64,000 bases of DNA from positions 19,045,001 through 19,109,000 of the forward strand of contig NC_079885.1 in the NCBI RefSeq assembly GCF_029227915.1, read 5' to 3'. The translations under genes and the position numbers were made by a program. The notes under the pieces were generated by a model, which ran no database searches, had not been told where the DNA came from, and was given only the letters and a program-made list of their open reading frames with translations. Shown here in pieces: positions 11,873 through 23,459 of this stretch (positions within the stretch are counted from its first letter, which is position 1; each line of letters starts with the position of its first letter). Origin of the DNA: Hydractinia symbiolongicarpus. Its lineage: Eukaryota; Cnidaria; Hydrozoa; Anthoathecata; Hydractiniidae.

Positions 11873-12326
11873 ATGTCTTGTTAATCTTAGTTCAGAACAG
11901 GTCTACTAAATTGAAGAAACTACCCAGTGGCATGCGATTCGTGAAAACCGACAAATCTGTTCCCAATAAAAGTGGTTTTCGTAACATGGCTCGCGACATG
12001 CTACTAATAGGTACATTTAACGTTGGCATTCTTGTTTCGCTAATCAAATTTACAATGAATCATTGTCAGCCCTTGATATATACCTCGTAAAATTCATTGT
12101 CAACCATTTTACAGCCATCGTTAGTTTGTGCATTCTTGCCAGCCATCGCTAATATACAGCATTTCCACTGGCGGCAGCATAGCCATGAAATTACACGGAG
12201 GTGCCAGTCAATTAATTAACACATTTGTACACAGACGTGCCAGGGTTGCCGGTAACATAGAAATTACTGTCATTGAGGTCTGTTTGATGCCAACCAGATT
12301 TTGTTGCGTAACGCGTACGTTAATAT

Positions 12327-12399
12327 GATCGCGTGGCCTAATGGATAAGGCGTCCGACTTCGAATCGGAAGATTGTGGGTTCGAGTCCATTTGTGATCG
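12327..12399 (+). tRNA. tRNA-Arg (UCG), damaged T stem
   Basis: The anticodon and D arms are canonical. The T arm reads GTGGG-TTCGAGT-CCATT, losing two pairs, and the acceptor has G7-U66. The unit that follows is shortened to 405 bp. Confidence 0.6.
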
Positions 12400-12731
12400 A
12401 AATGTTTTAATCTTAGTTGAGGACAAGGCTGATGAAGTGGAGAAGACTTCCCGGTGTCATGCGTTTCCTGAAAAATTTTCTTCCCAATAAAAGTGGATTT
12501 CGAAAGATGGTTTCTAAAGTGCTTCTAATAAGTACATTAAGTTCTAGCATTCTTCTTTTTCTAATCAAATTTACAATGAATCGTTTTCAGCCTAATTACA
12601 CGGAGGTGCCAGTCAATTAATGAACACATTTGTACACAGACGCGCTGCGGTTGTCATTAACATAGAAATTACTGGCATTGAGCTTTGTTTGATGCCAACC
12701 AGAAATTGTTGCGTAACGTGTACGTTAATAT

Positions 12732-12804
12732 GATCGCGTGGCCTAATGGATAAGGCGTCCGACTTCGAATCGGAAGATTGTGGGTTCGAGTCCCATCGTG
12801 ATCG
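12732..12804 (+). tRNA. tRNA-Arg (UCG)
   Basis: Identical to the reference copy at 127-199. Confidence 0.95.
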
Positions 12805-13258
12805 ATGTGTTGTTAATCTTAGTTCACAACAGGTCTACTAAATTGGAACAACTACCCAGTGGCATGCACTTTCTAAAAATTGACAAATCTGTTCCCAATA
12901 AAAGTGAATTTCGTAACATGGCTTGGGACATGCTACTAATAAGTACATTTAATTCTGGCATTCTTGTTTCACTAATCACATATACAATGAATCGTTGTCA
13001 GTCTTTGAAATATTCCTCGTAAAATTCATTGTCAACCATTTTACAACCATCTTTAGTTTGTGCATTCTTGCCAGCCGTCGCTAATATACAGCATTTCGTC
13101 TGGCTGCGGCATAGCCTTGAAATTACACGGAGGAACCAGTCAATTAATTAAAACATTTGTACACAGACGCGCTAGGGTTGTCATGAACATAGAGGTTACT
13201 GGTAATGAGCTTTGTTTGATTCCAACCAGATTTTGTCGCGTAACGCACATGTTGATTT

Positions 13259-13331
13259 GATCGCGTGGCCTAATGGATAAGGCGTCCGACTTCGAATCGG
13301 AAGATTGTGGGTTCGAGTCCCATCGTGATCG
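13259..13331 (+). tRNA. tRNA-Arg (UCG), last forward copy before the array turns
   Basis: Identical to the reference copy. About 270 bp downstream the array changes orientation. Confidence 0.95.
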
Positions 13332-13602
13332 ACGTGTTGTTAATCTTAGTGGAGAATAAATCTACTAAAGTGGAAAAAACATCCCAGTGGCATGCGCTTC
13401 GTAAAAATTGACAAATCTGTTCCCAATAAAACTGGATTTCATTACATTGCTTATGATATGTTTCTAATAAGTACATATAGAACAAGCGTTCTTGTTTTTC
13501 TAATCAAATCTGCAATAAATCGGTGTCAGCCCTTGAAATATTCCTTGTAAATTCATTGTCAATCATTTTACAGCCATCGTTATTTTGTGCATTCTTGCCG
13601 GA

Positions 13603-13625
13603 CTTATCCATTATGCCACGCGATT
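13603..13625 (-). pseudogene. 5' tRNA-Arg fragment at the array turn point
   Basis: Only the acceptor and D-arm part remains, read on the minus strand (AATCGCGTGGCATAATGG then AAG). It is joined directly to forward-arm spacer ending CATTCTTGCCG. This is the convergent inversion breakpoint. Confidence 0.8.
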
Positions 13626-14079
13626 ATATCAACGTACACGTTACGCAACAAGATCTGGTTGGCATCAAACAAAGCCCATTGCCAGTAATTTCTATGTTAA
13701 AGACTACCGTAGTGTGTCTGTGTACAATTGTATCAATTCATCGACAAGTGCCTTTGTGTAATTTCATGGCTGTGCTGCGACCAGAAGAATTGCTGTATAT
13801 AAGCGATGGCTAGCAAGAATGCACAAACTATCGATGGCTGTAAAATGATTGACAATGAATTTAGGAGGAATACTTCAAGGGCTGACAACTATTCTTTGCA
13901 AATTAGATTAGAAAAACAGGAATACTTGTATTAAATGTACTTATTAGTAGTATATCACAAGCAATGTTACGAAATCCAATTTTATTGGGAACAGATTTGT
14001 CAATTTTTACGAAGCGCATGCCACTGGGATGTTTTTTCCACTTTAGTAGACTTGTTCTCTACTAAGATTAACAATATAT

Positions 14080-14152
14080 CGATCACGATGGGACTCGAAC
14101 CCACAATCTTCCGATTCGAAGTCGGACGCCTTATTCATTAGACCACGAGATC
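14080..14152 (-). tRNA. tRNA-Arg (UCG), acceptor mismatch
   Basis: The acceptor is GATCTCG (one U-U mismatch), the D loop has GAATAA, the anticodon stem is TCCGA/TCGGA with loop CTTCGAA, and the T arm is perfect. Confidence 0.75.
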
Positions 14153-14604
14153 ATATCAACGTACTCTTTACGCAACAAAGTCTGGCTGACATCAAAAAAA
14201 GCTCAATGCCAGTAACTTCTATGTTAATGACTACATTAGCACATATGTGTACAAATGTGTTAATTAATTGACTGTTACCTCCGTGTAATTTCATGGCTAT
14301 GCTGCGGCCAGAGGAATTGCTTTATATTAGCGACAGCTGGTAAGAATGCACAAACTATCGATGGCTGTAAAAAGTTTACAATGAATTTACGAGGAATACT
14401 TCAAGGGCTGACAACTATTCTTTGCATGATAGATTACAAAATCAAAAATGCTTGAATTAAATGTACTTATTAGTAGCATATCACAAGCCATGTTACGAAA
14501 TCCAATCGTATTGGAAACAGATTTGTCAATTTTTAGGAAGCGCATGCCACTGGGTAACTTTTTCCACTTTAGTAGACTTTTCTTAACTAAAATTAACATC
14601 ACAT

Positions 14605-14677
14605 CGATCACGATCGGACTCGAACCCACAATCTTCCGGTTCGAAGTCGGAAGCCTTATCCATTAGGCCACGCGATC
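14605..14677 (-). tRNA. tRNA-Arg (UCG), diverged
   Basis: The anticodon stem is TCCGA/CCGGA (A31-C39 mismatch) with loop CTTCGAA. The T stem is GTGGG/CCGAT with one mismatch. The acceptor is perfect. Confidence 0.65.
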
Positions 14678-15130
14678 ATATAAACGTATGCGTTACGCAA
14701 CAAAGTCTGGTTGACATCTAAAAAAGTTCAATGTCAGTAACTTCTATGTTAATGACTACCGTAGCACGTATGTGTACAAATGTGTTAATTAATTGACTGT
14801 TACCTCCGTGTAATTTCATGGCTATACTGCGGCCAGAGGAATTGCTGTATGTTAGCGACATCTGGTAAGAATGCACAAACTAACGATGGCTGTAAAAAAT
14901 TGTCAATGAATTTACGAGGAATACTTCAAGGGCTGACAACTATTCTTTGCAAATTAGATTAGAAAAACAGGAATGCTTGTATTAAATGTACTTATTAGTA
15001 GCATATCACAAGCCATGTTACGAAATCCAATTTTATTGGGAATAGATTTGTCAATTTTTAGGAAGCGCATGCCACTGGGTAGCTTTTTCCACTATAGTAG
15101 AATTGTTCTCAACTAAGATAAACAACACAT

Positions 15131-15203
15131 CGATCACGATGGGACTCGAACCCACAATCTTCCGGTTCGAAGTCGGAAGCCTTATCCATTATGCCACGCG
15201 ATC
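15131..15203 (-). tRNA. tRNA-Arg (UCG), diverged
   Basis: TGGCATAATGG in the A box and CCGGA as the anticodon 3' strand. The T arm and acceptor are canonical. Confidence 0.7.
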
Positions 15204-15657
15204 ATATAAACGTATGCGTTACGCAACAAAGTCTGGTTGACATCAAATAAAGCTCAATGCCAGTAACCTCTATGTTAATGACTACCGTAGCACGTATGTG
15301 TACAAATGTGTTAATTAATTGACTGTTACCTCCGTGTAATTTCATGGCTATGCTGCGGCCAGAGGAATTGCTGTATATAAGCGATGGCTGGCAAGAATGC
15401 ACAAACTATCGATGGCTGTAAAATGATTGACAATGAAATTACGAGGAATACTTCAAGGGCTGACAACTATTCTTTGCAAATTAGATTACAAAAACAGGAA
15501 TGCTTGTATTAAATGTACTTGTTAGTAGTATATCACAAGCAATGGTACGAAATCCAATTCTATTGGGAACAGATTTGTCAATTTTTACGAAGTGCATGCC
15601 ACTGGGATGTTTTTTCCACTTTAGTAGACTTGTTCTCTACTAAGATTAACAATATGT

Positions 15658-15730
15658 CGATCACGATGGGACTCGAACCCACAATCTTCCGATTCGAAAT
15701 CGGATGCCTTATCCATTAGACCACGAGATC
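15658..15730 (-). tRNA. tRNA-Arg (UCG), acceptor mismatch
   Basis: The acceptor is GATCTCG with loop TTTCGAA in a perfect TCCGA/TCGGA stem, and the T arm is perfect. It is the first member of a 1,051-bp dimer. Confidence 0.75.
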
Positions 15731-16182
15731 ATATCAACGTACTCTTTACGCAACAAAATCTGGTTGACATCAAAAAAAGCTCAATGCCAGTAACTTCTAT
15801 GTTAATGACTACATTAGCACATATGTGTACAAATGTGTTAATTAATTGACTGTTACCTCCGTGTAATTTCATGGCTATGCTACGGCCAGAGGAATTGCTG
15901 CATGTTAGCGACATCTGGTAAGAATGCACAAACTAACGATGGCTGTAAAAAATTGTCAATGAATTTACGAGGAATACTTCAAGGGCTGACAACTATTATT
16001 TCAAATTAGATTAGATAAACAGGAATGCTTGTATTAAATGTACTTATTAGCAGCATATCACAAGCCATGTTACGAAATCCAACTTTATTGTGAACAGATT
16101 TGTCAATGTTTAGGAAGCGCATGCCACAGTGTGGGTTTTTCCACTTTAGTAGACTTGTTTTCAACTAAGATTAGCAACACAT

Positions 16183-16255
16183 CGATCACGATGGGACTCG
16201 AACCCACAATTTTCTGGTTTGAAGTCGGAAGCCTTATCCATTATGCCACGCGATC
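16183..16255 (-). pseudogene. tRNA-Arg-derived copy with anticodon UCA, two stem mismatches
   Basis: The loop is CTTCAAA, so base 36 changed from G to A (on the other strand TTCGAA to TTTGAA, a CpG transition). The stem TCCGA/CCAGA has two mismatches. The acceptor, D and T arms are otherwise good. Confidence 0.75.
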
Positions 16256-16708
16256 ATATAAACGTACGCGCTACGCAACAAAGTCTGATTGACATCAAAA
16301 AAAGCCCAATGCCAGTAACTTCTTTGTTAATGACTACCGTAGCACGTATGTGTACAATAGTGTTAATTAATTGACTGGTACCTACGTGTTGTTTTAAGGC
16401 TATGGCGCGGCAAGAGGAAATGCTGTATATTAGTTACAGCTGGTAAGAATGCACAAACTAACGATGGCTGTAAAAATTTGACAATGAATTTACGAGAAAT
16501 ACTTCAAGGGCTGACAACTATTCCTTGCAAATTAGATTAGAAAATCAATAATGCTTTTGTTAAATGTACTTATTAGTAGTATATCACAAGCAATGTTACG
16601 AAATCCAATTTTATTGGGAACAGATTTGTCAATTTTTACGAAACGCATGCCACTGGGATGTTTTTTCCACTTTAGTAGACTTGTTCTCTACTAAGATTAA
16701 CAATATAT

Positions 16709-16781
16709 CGATCACGATGGGACTCGAACCCACAATCTTCCGATTCGAAATCGGATGCCTTATCCATTAGACCACGAGATC
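16709..16781 (-). tRNA. tRNA-Arg (UCG), acceptor mismatch
   Basis: Same tRNA sequence as 15658-15730, 1,051 bp on. Confidence 0.75.
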
Positions 16782-17233
16782 ATATCAACGTACTCTTTAC
16801 GCAACAAAATCTGGTTGACATAAAAAAAAGCTCAATGCCAGTAACTTCTATGTTAATGACTACATTAGCACATATGTGTACAAATGTGTTAATTAATTGA
16901 CTGTTACCTCCGTGTAATTTCATGGCTATGCTACGGCCAGAGGAATTGCTGCATGTTAGCGACATCTGGTAAGAATGCACAAACTAACGATGGCTGTAAA
17001 AAATTGTCAATGAATTTACGAGGAATACTTCAAGGGCTGACAACTATTCTTTCAAATTAGATTAGATAAACAGGAATGCTTGTATTAAATGTACTTATTA
17101 GCAGCATATCACTAGCCATGTTACGAAATCCAACTTTATTGTGAACAGATTTGTCAATGTTTAGGAAGCGCATGCCACAGTGTGGGTTTTTCCACTTTAG
17201 TAGACTTGTTTTCAACTAAGATTAACAACACAT

Positions 17234-17306
17234 CGATCACGATGGGACTCGAACCCACAATTTTCTGGTTTGAAGTCGGAAGCCTTATCCATTATGCCAC
17301 GCGATC
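17234..17306 (-). pseudogene. tRNA-Arg-derived copy with anticodon UCA, two stem mismatches
   Basis: Sister of 16183-16255, with loop CTTCAAA and stem TCCGA/CCAGA. Confidence 0.75.
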
Positions 17307-17759
17307 ATATAAACGTACGCGCTACGCAACAAAGTCTGATTGACATCAAAAAAAGCTCAATGCCAGTAACTTCTTTGTTAATGACTACCGTAGCACGTAT
17401 GTGTACAATAGTGTTAATTAATTGACTGGTACCTACGTGTTGTTTTAAGGCTATGGCGCGGCAAGAGGAAATGCTGTATATTAGCGACAGCTGGTAAGAA
17501 TGCACAAACTAACGATGGCTGTAAAAAATTGACAATGAATTTACGAGAAATACTTCAAGGGCTGACAACTATTCCTTGCAAATTAGATTAGAAAATCAAT
17601 AATGCTTTTATTAAATGTACTTATTAGTAGCATATCTCAAGCCATGTTACGAAACCCAATTTTGTTGGAAACAGATTTGTCAATTTTTACGAAGCGCATG
17701 CCACTGGGTTGTTTTTTCCACTTTAGTAGACTTGTTCTCAACTAAGATTAACAATACGG

Positions 17760-17832
17760 CGATCACGATGGGACTCGAACCCACAAACTTCAGATTTGAA
17801 GTCGGACGCCTTATCCATTAGGCCACGCAATC
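17760..17832 (-). tRNA. tRNA-Arg-like gene with anticodon UCA (UGA-reading), well preserved
   Basis: The acceptor GATTGCG/CGTGATC pairs fully with wobbles, the A box is TGGCCTAATGG, the T arm GTGGG-TTCGAGT-CCCAT is perfect and C35 is retained. The loop CTTCAAA gives UCA. The only stem defect is C29-U41 (TCCGA/TCTGA). It could be a decaying copy or a suppressor-type tRNA; sequence alone does not decide. Confidence 0.6.
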
Positions 17833-18286
17833 ATATCAACGTACGCGTTATGCAACAAAATCTGGTTGAAATCAAACAAAGCTCAATGCTAGTAATTTCT
17901 ATGTTAATGACAACCCTAGCGCGTCTGTGTACAAATGTGTTAATTAATTGACTGGTACCTCCGAGTAAATTCATGGCTATGCTGCAGCCAAAAGAATTCC
18001 TGTATATTAGCGACGGCTTGCAAGAATGCACAAACTATGGATGCCTATCACAATTTTTACAATGAACTTTTCGAAGAATTCTTCAAGGGCTGCCAATGAT
18101 TCATTGTAAACTTGGTAATATAAACAACAATTCTAATGTTTAACGTATTTATTGCAACCATGTCAAAATCCATGTTTTGAAATCACTTTTATTGGGAACA
18201 AATTTGTTATTTTTCAGGAAACGCATGACACCGGGAAGTATTCTCTGCTTCAGTTACCTTGTTTTCAACTAAGATTAACAACACAT

Positions 18287-18359
18287 CGATCACGATGGGA
18301 CTGGAACTCACAACCTTCTGATTCGAAGTCGGACGCCTTATTCACTAGGCCACGCGATC
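18287..18359 (-). pseudogene. tRNA-Arg (UCG) copy with B-box change
   Basis: The B box reads AGTTCCAGTCC, so the conserved CG is lost. The T stem is GTGAG/CCCAT and the anticodon stem TCCGA/TCAGA has one mismatch. The acceptor is perfect. Confidence 0.65.
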
Positions 18360-18812
18360 ATATCAACGTACGCGTTACGCAATAAAATCTGGTTGGCATC
18401 AAACAAAGCCCATTGCTAGTAATTTCTATGTTAATAACTACCGTAGTCAGTCCGTGTACAAAAGTAGTAATTCATCGACAAGTGCCATTATGTAATTTCA
18501 TGGATGTGCAGCAACCTTAAGAATTGCTGTACATAAGCGATGGCTGGCCAGAATTCACAAAGCAACGATGCTTGTAAAGTGGTTGACAATGAATTTTACG
18601 AGGAATATTTCAGGGCTGGCAACGACTCATTGTAAATATGATTAGAGAAACACGAAAGCCAGTACCAAATGTACTTATTAATAGCATGTCACAACCCATG
18701 TTACGAAATCCACTTTTATTGGGAACAGACTTGTTAATTTTCAGGAAGCGCATGGCACTGGGAATTTTTTCTACTTTAGTAGACTTGTTCTCAACTAAAA
18801 TTAACAATACGT

Positions 18813-18885
18813 CGACCACAATGGGACTCGAAACCAAAATCTTCCGATTTGAAGTCGGACGCCTTATCCATTAGGCCACCCGATC
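18813..18885 (-). pseudogene. tRNA-Arg-derived copy, anticodon UCA, perfect anticodon stem
   Basis: TCCGA-CTTCAAA-TCGGA is perfectly paired around UCA. The T stem (TTGGT/CCCAT) and acceptor (GATCGGG/TGTGGTC) have mismatches. It is the first of the second unit family, with 3' flank GTGGTCGACG. Confidence 0.7.
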
Positions 18886-19339
18886 ATAACAACGTACGCG
18901 TTTCGCAACAAAATCTGGATGACATCAAACAAAGCTCAATGCCAGTAATTTCTATGTTAATGACAACCCTAGCTCGTCTGTACACAAATGTGTTAATTAA
19001 TTGACTGGTACCTCCGTGTAATTTCATGGCTATGCTGTGGCCAGAGGAATTGCTGTGTATTAGCGACGTCTGACAAGAATGCACAAACTAACGATGGCTG
19101 TAAAATCGTTAACAATGAATTTTAAGAGGAATATTTCAAGGGCTGACAACGATTCATTGTAAGTTTGATTAGAGAAACAAGAATGCCAGTGTTAAATGTA
19201 CTTATTAGTAGCATGTCACAAGCCATGTTAGGAAATCTACTTTGATTGGGAACGGAATTGTCAATTTGCAGGAAGCGCATGGCACCGGGAATTTCTTCCA
19301 CCTTAGTAGACTTGTTCTCAACTAAGATTAACAATACGT

Positions 19340-19412
19340 CGACCACAATGAGACTCGAAATCACAATTGTCTGATTCCAAGACGGACGCCTTATCCATTA
19401 GGTCATTCGATC
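19340..19412 (-). pseudogene. tRNA-Arg pseudogene, anticodon position reads UGG
   Basis: The loop is CTTGGAA in a broken stem TCCGT/TCAGA. The acceptor GATCGAA does not pair with TGTGGTC at its inner end. Confidence 0.75.
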
Positions 19413-19866
19413 ATATCAACGTACGCGTTACGCAACACAGTCTGGTTGACATCAAACAAAGCTCAATGCCAATAATTTCTATGTTAATGACAACCGTAGC
19501 GCGTCTGTGTACAAAGGTATCAATTCATCGACAAGTGCCTTTGTGTAATTTCATGGCTGTGCTGCGACCAGAAGATTTGCTGTATATAAGCGATAGCTGG
19601 CAGGAATGCACAAACTAACGATGGCTGTAAAATCGTTAACAATGAATTTTACGAGGAATATTTCAAGGGCTGACAACGATTCAATGTAAATTTGATTAGA
19701 GAAACAAGAATGCCAGTGTTAATTGTACTTATTAGTAGCATGTCACAAGCCATGTTACGAAATGTACTTTTATTAGGAACAGATTTGTCAATTTTCAGGA
19801 AGCGCATGGCACTGGGAATTTTTTCCACTTTAGTAGACTTGTTCTCAACCAAGATTAACAATACGT

Positions 19867-19939
19867 CGACCACAATGGGTCTCGAAACCAAAATCTTCTG
19901 ATTCGAAGTCGGACGCCTTATCCATGAGGCCACGCGATC
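19867..19939 (-). pseudogene. tRNA-Arg (UCG) copy with weak T stem
   Basis: The loop is CTTCGAA in stem TCCGA/TCAGA, and the T arm is TTGGT-TTCGAGA-CCCAT. Its duplicate at 31408 has lost the anticodon CpG. Confidence 0.65.
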
Positions 19940-20392
19940 ATATCAACGTATGCGTTTCGCAACAAAATCTGGTTGACATAAAACAAAGCTCAATGCGAGT
20001 AATTTCTATGTTATTGACAACCCTAGTCCGGCTGTGTACAAATGTGTTAATTAATTGAGTGGTACCTCCGTGTAATTTCATGGCTATGCTGTGGCCAGAG
20101 GAATTGCTGCGTATTAGCGACGTCTGACAAAAATGCACAAACTAACGATGGCTGTAAAATGGTTAACAATGAAAGTTACGAGGAATATTTCAGGGCTGGC
20201 AATGACTCATTGTAAAAATGATTAGAGAAACAAGAATGCCGGTACTAAATGTACTTATTAATAGCATGTCACAACCCATGTTACCAAATCCACTTTCATT
20301 GGGAACAGACTTGTAAATATTCAGGAAGCGCATGGCACTGGGAATTTTTTCTACTTTAGTAGACTTGTTCTCAACTAAGATTAACAATACGT

Positions 20393-20465
20393 CGACCACA
20401 ATGGGATTCGAAACCAAAATCTTCCGATTCGAAATCGGACGCCTTATCCACTAGGCCACCCGATC
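20393..20465 (-). pseudogene. tRNA-Arg (UCG) copy with weak T stem
   Basis: A perfect anticodon stem surrounds TTTCGAA. The T stem is TTGGT/CCCAT with two mismatches, and the acceptor GATCGGG is partly mismatched. Confidence 0.65.
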
Positions 20466-20918
20466 ATATCAACGTACGCGTTTCGGAACAAAATCTGGTT
20501 GACATCAAACAAAGCTCAATGCCAGTAATTTCTATGTTAATGACAACCCTAGTGCGTCTGTGTACGAATGTGTTAATTAATTGAGTGGTACCTCCGTGTA
20601 ATTTCATGGCTATGCTGTGGCCAGAGGAATTGCTGTGTATTATCGACGTCTGACAAGAATGCACAAACTAACGATGGCTGTAAAATGGTTGACAATGAAA
20701 GTTACGAGGAATATTTCAGGGCTGCCAACGACTTATTGTAAATATGATTAGAGAAACAAGAATGCCAGTACTAAATGTACTTATTGATAGCATGTCACAA
20801 CCCATGTTACCAAATCCACTTTCATTGGGAACAGACTTGTAAATATTCAGGAAGCGCATGGCACTGGGAATTTTTTCTACTTTAGAATACTTGTTTTCAA
20901 CTAAGATTAACAATACGT

Positions 20919-20991
20919 CGACCACAATGGGATTTGAAACCAAAATTTTCCGATTCGAAGTCGGACGCCTTATCCATTAGGTCACACAATC
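20919..20991 (-). pseudogene. tRNA-Arg (UCG) copy, B box decayed
   Basis: The T loop reads TTCAAAT with stem TTGGT/CCCAT, and the acceptor GATTGTG pairs poorly with TGTGGTC. The anticodon loop CTTCGAA is intact. Confidence 0.65.
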
Positions 20992-21805
20992 ATATCAACG
21001 TACGCGTTACGGAACACAGTCTGGTTGACATCAAACAAAGCTCAATGCCAATAATTTCTATGTTAATGACAACCCTAGCCCGTCTGTGCACAAATGTGTT
21101 AATTAATTGACTCGTACCTCCGTGTAATTTCATGGCTATGCTGTGGCCAGAGGAATTGCTGTGTATTAGCGACGTCTGACAAGAATGCACAAACTAACGA
21201 TGGCTGTAAAATCGTTAACAATGAATTTTACGAGGAATATTTCAAGGGCTGACAACGATTCAATGTAAATTTGATTAGAGAAACAAGAATGCCAGTGTTA
21301 AATGTACTTATTAGTAGCATGTCACAATCCCTGTAACGAAATGTACTTTTATTAGGAACATATTTGTCAATTTTCAGGAAGCGCATGTCACCGGGAATTT
21401 TTTTCACTTTAGTGTACTTGTTTTCAACTAAGATTCTGTTCCCAATAAAACTGGATTTCGTAACATGGCTTGAGACATGCTACTAATAAGTACATTTAAT
21501 ACTGGCATTCTTGTTTCTCTAATCATATATTCAATGAATCGTTGCCAGCCCTTGAAATATTCCTCGTAAAATTCATTGCCAACCATTTTACCGCCATCGT
21601 TAGTTTGTGCATTCTTGCCAGCCGTCGCTAATATACAGCATTTCCTCTGGGTGCGGCATAGCTTTGAAATTACACGGAGGAACCAGTCAATTAATTAAAA
21701 CATTTGTGCACAGACGCGCTAGGGTTGTCATTAACATAGAAATTATTGCTATTGAGCTTTGTTTGATGCCAACCAGATTTTGTTGCGTAACGCGTACGTT
21801 GATAT

Positions 21806-21878
21806 GATCGCGTGGCCTAATGGATAGGGCGTCTGATTTCGAATCGGACGATTGTGGGTTCGAGTCAAATTGTGGCCA
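21806..21878 (+). pseudogene. tRNA-Arg pseudogene, 3' half decayed (duplicate)
   Basis: Duplicate of 10746-10818. Confidence 0.8.
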
Positions 21879-22332
21879 ACGTTTTGTTAATCTTAGTTGA
21901 GAACAAGTCTACTAAAGTGGAAAGATTTCCCAGCGCCATGCGCTTCTTGAAAATTGACAAATCTGTTCCCAATAAAACTGGATTTCGTAACATGGCTTGG
22001 GACATGCTACTAATAAGTACATTTAATACTGGCATTCTTGTTTCTCTAATCATATTTACAATGAATCGTTGCCAGCCCTTGAAATATTCCTCGTAAAATT
22101 CATTGCCAACCATTTTACCGCCATCGTTAGTTTGTGCATTCTTGCCAGCCGTCGCTAATATACAGCATTTCGTCTGGCTGCGGCATAGCCTTGAAATTAC
22201 ACGGAGGAACCAGTCAATTAATTAAAACATTTGTACACAGACGCGCTAGGGTTGTCATGAACATAGAGGTTACTGGTAATGAGCTTTGTTTGATTCCAAC
22301 CAGATTTTGTCGCGTAACGCACATGTTGATTT

Positions 22333-22405
22333 GATCGCGTGGCCTAATGCATAAGGCGTCTGACTTCCAATCGCAAGATTGTGGTTTCGAGTCCCATCGT
22401 GATTG
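22333..22405 (+). tRNA. tRNA-Arg-derived gene, anticodon UCC (duplicate)
   Basis: Duplicate of 11273-11345 with the same four G changes, at 22350, 22368, 22374 and 22385. Confidence 0.7.
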
Positions 22406-22859
22406 ATGTGTTGTTAATCTTAGTTCAGAACCGGTCTACTAAAGTGGAACAACTAACCAGTGGCATGCGCTTTCTCAAAATTGACAAATCTGTTTCCAAT
22501 TAAAGTCAATTTCGTAACATGGCTTGTGACATGCTACCTATAAAAATACTTAATACTCGCATTCTTGTTTTTCTATTCAAATATCCAATGAATCATTGTC
22601 AGCCCCTGAAAAATTCCTCGTATAAATCATTGTCAACCATTTTACAGCCATCTTTAGTTTTACATCCTTGCCAGCTGTCGCTAACATACAACAATTCCTC
22701 TGGCCGCAGCAGAGCCGTGAAATTACACGGAGGAACCAGTAAATTAATTAACACATTTGTACACAGACGCGCTACGGTTGTTCTTAACATAGAAATTATT
22801 GGCGAATGAGTTTTGTTTTACACCAACCAAATTTTGTTGCGTAAGGCGTACGTTGAAAT

Positions 22860-22932
22860 GATCGCGTGGCCTAATGGATAGGGCGTCCGACTTCGAATCG
22901 GAAAATTGTAGGTTCGAGTCCCATCGTGATCG
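22860..22932 (+). tRNA. tRNA-Arg (UCG), T-stem mismatch (duplicate)
   Basis: Duplicate of 11800-11872. Confidence 0.8.
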
Positions 22933-23386
22933 ATGTCTTGTTAATCTTAGTTCAGAACAGGTCTACTAAATTGAAGAAACTACCCAGTGGCATGCGATTC
23001 GTGAAAACCGACAAATCTGTTCCCAATAAAAGTGGTTTTCGTAACATGGCTCGCGACATGCTACTAATAGGTACATTTAACGTTGGCATTCTTGTTTCGC
23101 TAATCAAATTTACAATGAATCATTGTCAGCCCTTGATATATACCTCGTAAAATTCATTGTCAACCATTTTACAGCCATCGTTAGTTTGTGCATTCTTGCC
23201 AGCCATCGCTAATATACAGCATTTCCACTGGCGGCAGCATAGCCATGAAATTACACGGAGGTGCCAGTCAATTAATTAACACATTTGTACACAGACGTGC
23301 CAGGGTTGCCGGTAACATAGAAATTACTGTCATTGAGGTCTGTTTGATGCCAACCAGATTTTGTTGCGTAACGCGTACGTTAATAT

Positions 23387-23459
23387 GATCGCGTGGCCTA
23401 ATGGATAAGGCGTCCGACTTCGAATCGGAAGATTGTGGGTTCGAGTCCATTTGTGATCG
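23387..23459 (+). tRNA. tRNA-Arg (UCG), damaged T stem (duplicate)
   Basis: Duplicate of 12327-12399. Confidence 0.6.

Larger units (their letters stand above)
1..13602 (+). repeat. Forward arm of a 527-bp tandem array, one tRNA-Arg per unit
   Basis: tRNA starts fall at 127, 931, 1457, 1984, 2511, 3038, 3565, 4092, 4619, 5146 and so on, nearly always 526-528 bp apart. Irregular spacings are 804 (127 to 931), 504 (5146 to 5650), 505 (7231 to 7736), 714 (after 7736 and after 9505) and 405 (12327 to 12732); these come from partial-unit gains and losses. The roughly 454-bp spacer has fixed landmarks: CATGGCTTG about 110 bp after the tRNA, TTAATTAA near the middle, and GTTGCGTAAC about 25 bp before the next tRNA. 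I see no gene in the spacers. The recurring 66- and 80-codon open frames sit at the same unit position everywhere and look like by-products of the repeat. Confidence 0.95.
15658..17759 (-). repeat. 1,051-bp higher-order repeat, two tandem copies
   Basis: The tRNA pair at 15658 and 16183 recurs at 16709 and 17234, offset by 1,051 bp and near-identical, including the UCA anticodon of the second member. Confidence 0.88.
10376..21435. repeat. 11-kb segmental duplication, copy 1 (11,060 bp)
   Basis: This block is repeated head-to-tail at 21,436-32,976. At the join (21,435/21,436) sequence ending AACTAAGATT runs directly into CTGTTCCCAATAAAAC, which is the sequence at 10,376. Copy 1 lacks one 481-bp unit that copy 2 keeps near 25.2-25.7 kb. 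Identity is very high, with only scattered single-base differences, for example at 16174, 17635 and 17849. Confidence 0.95.
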
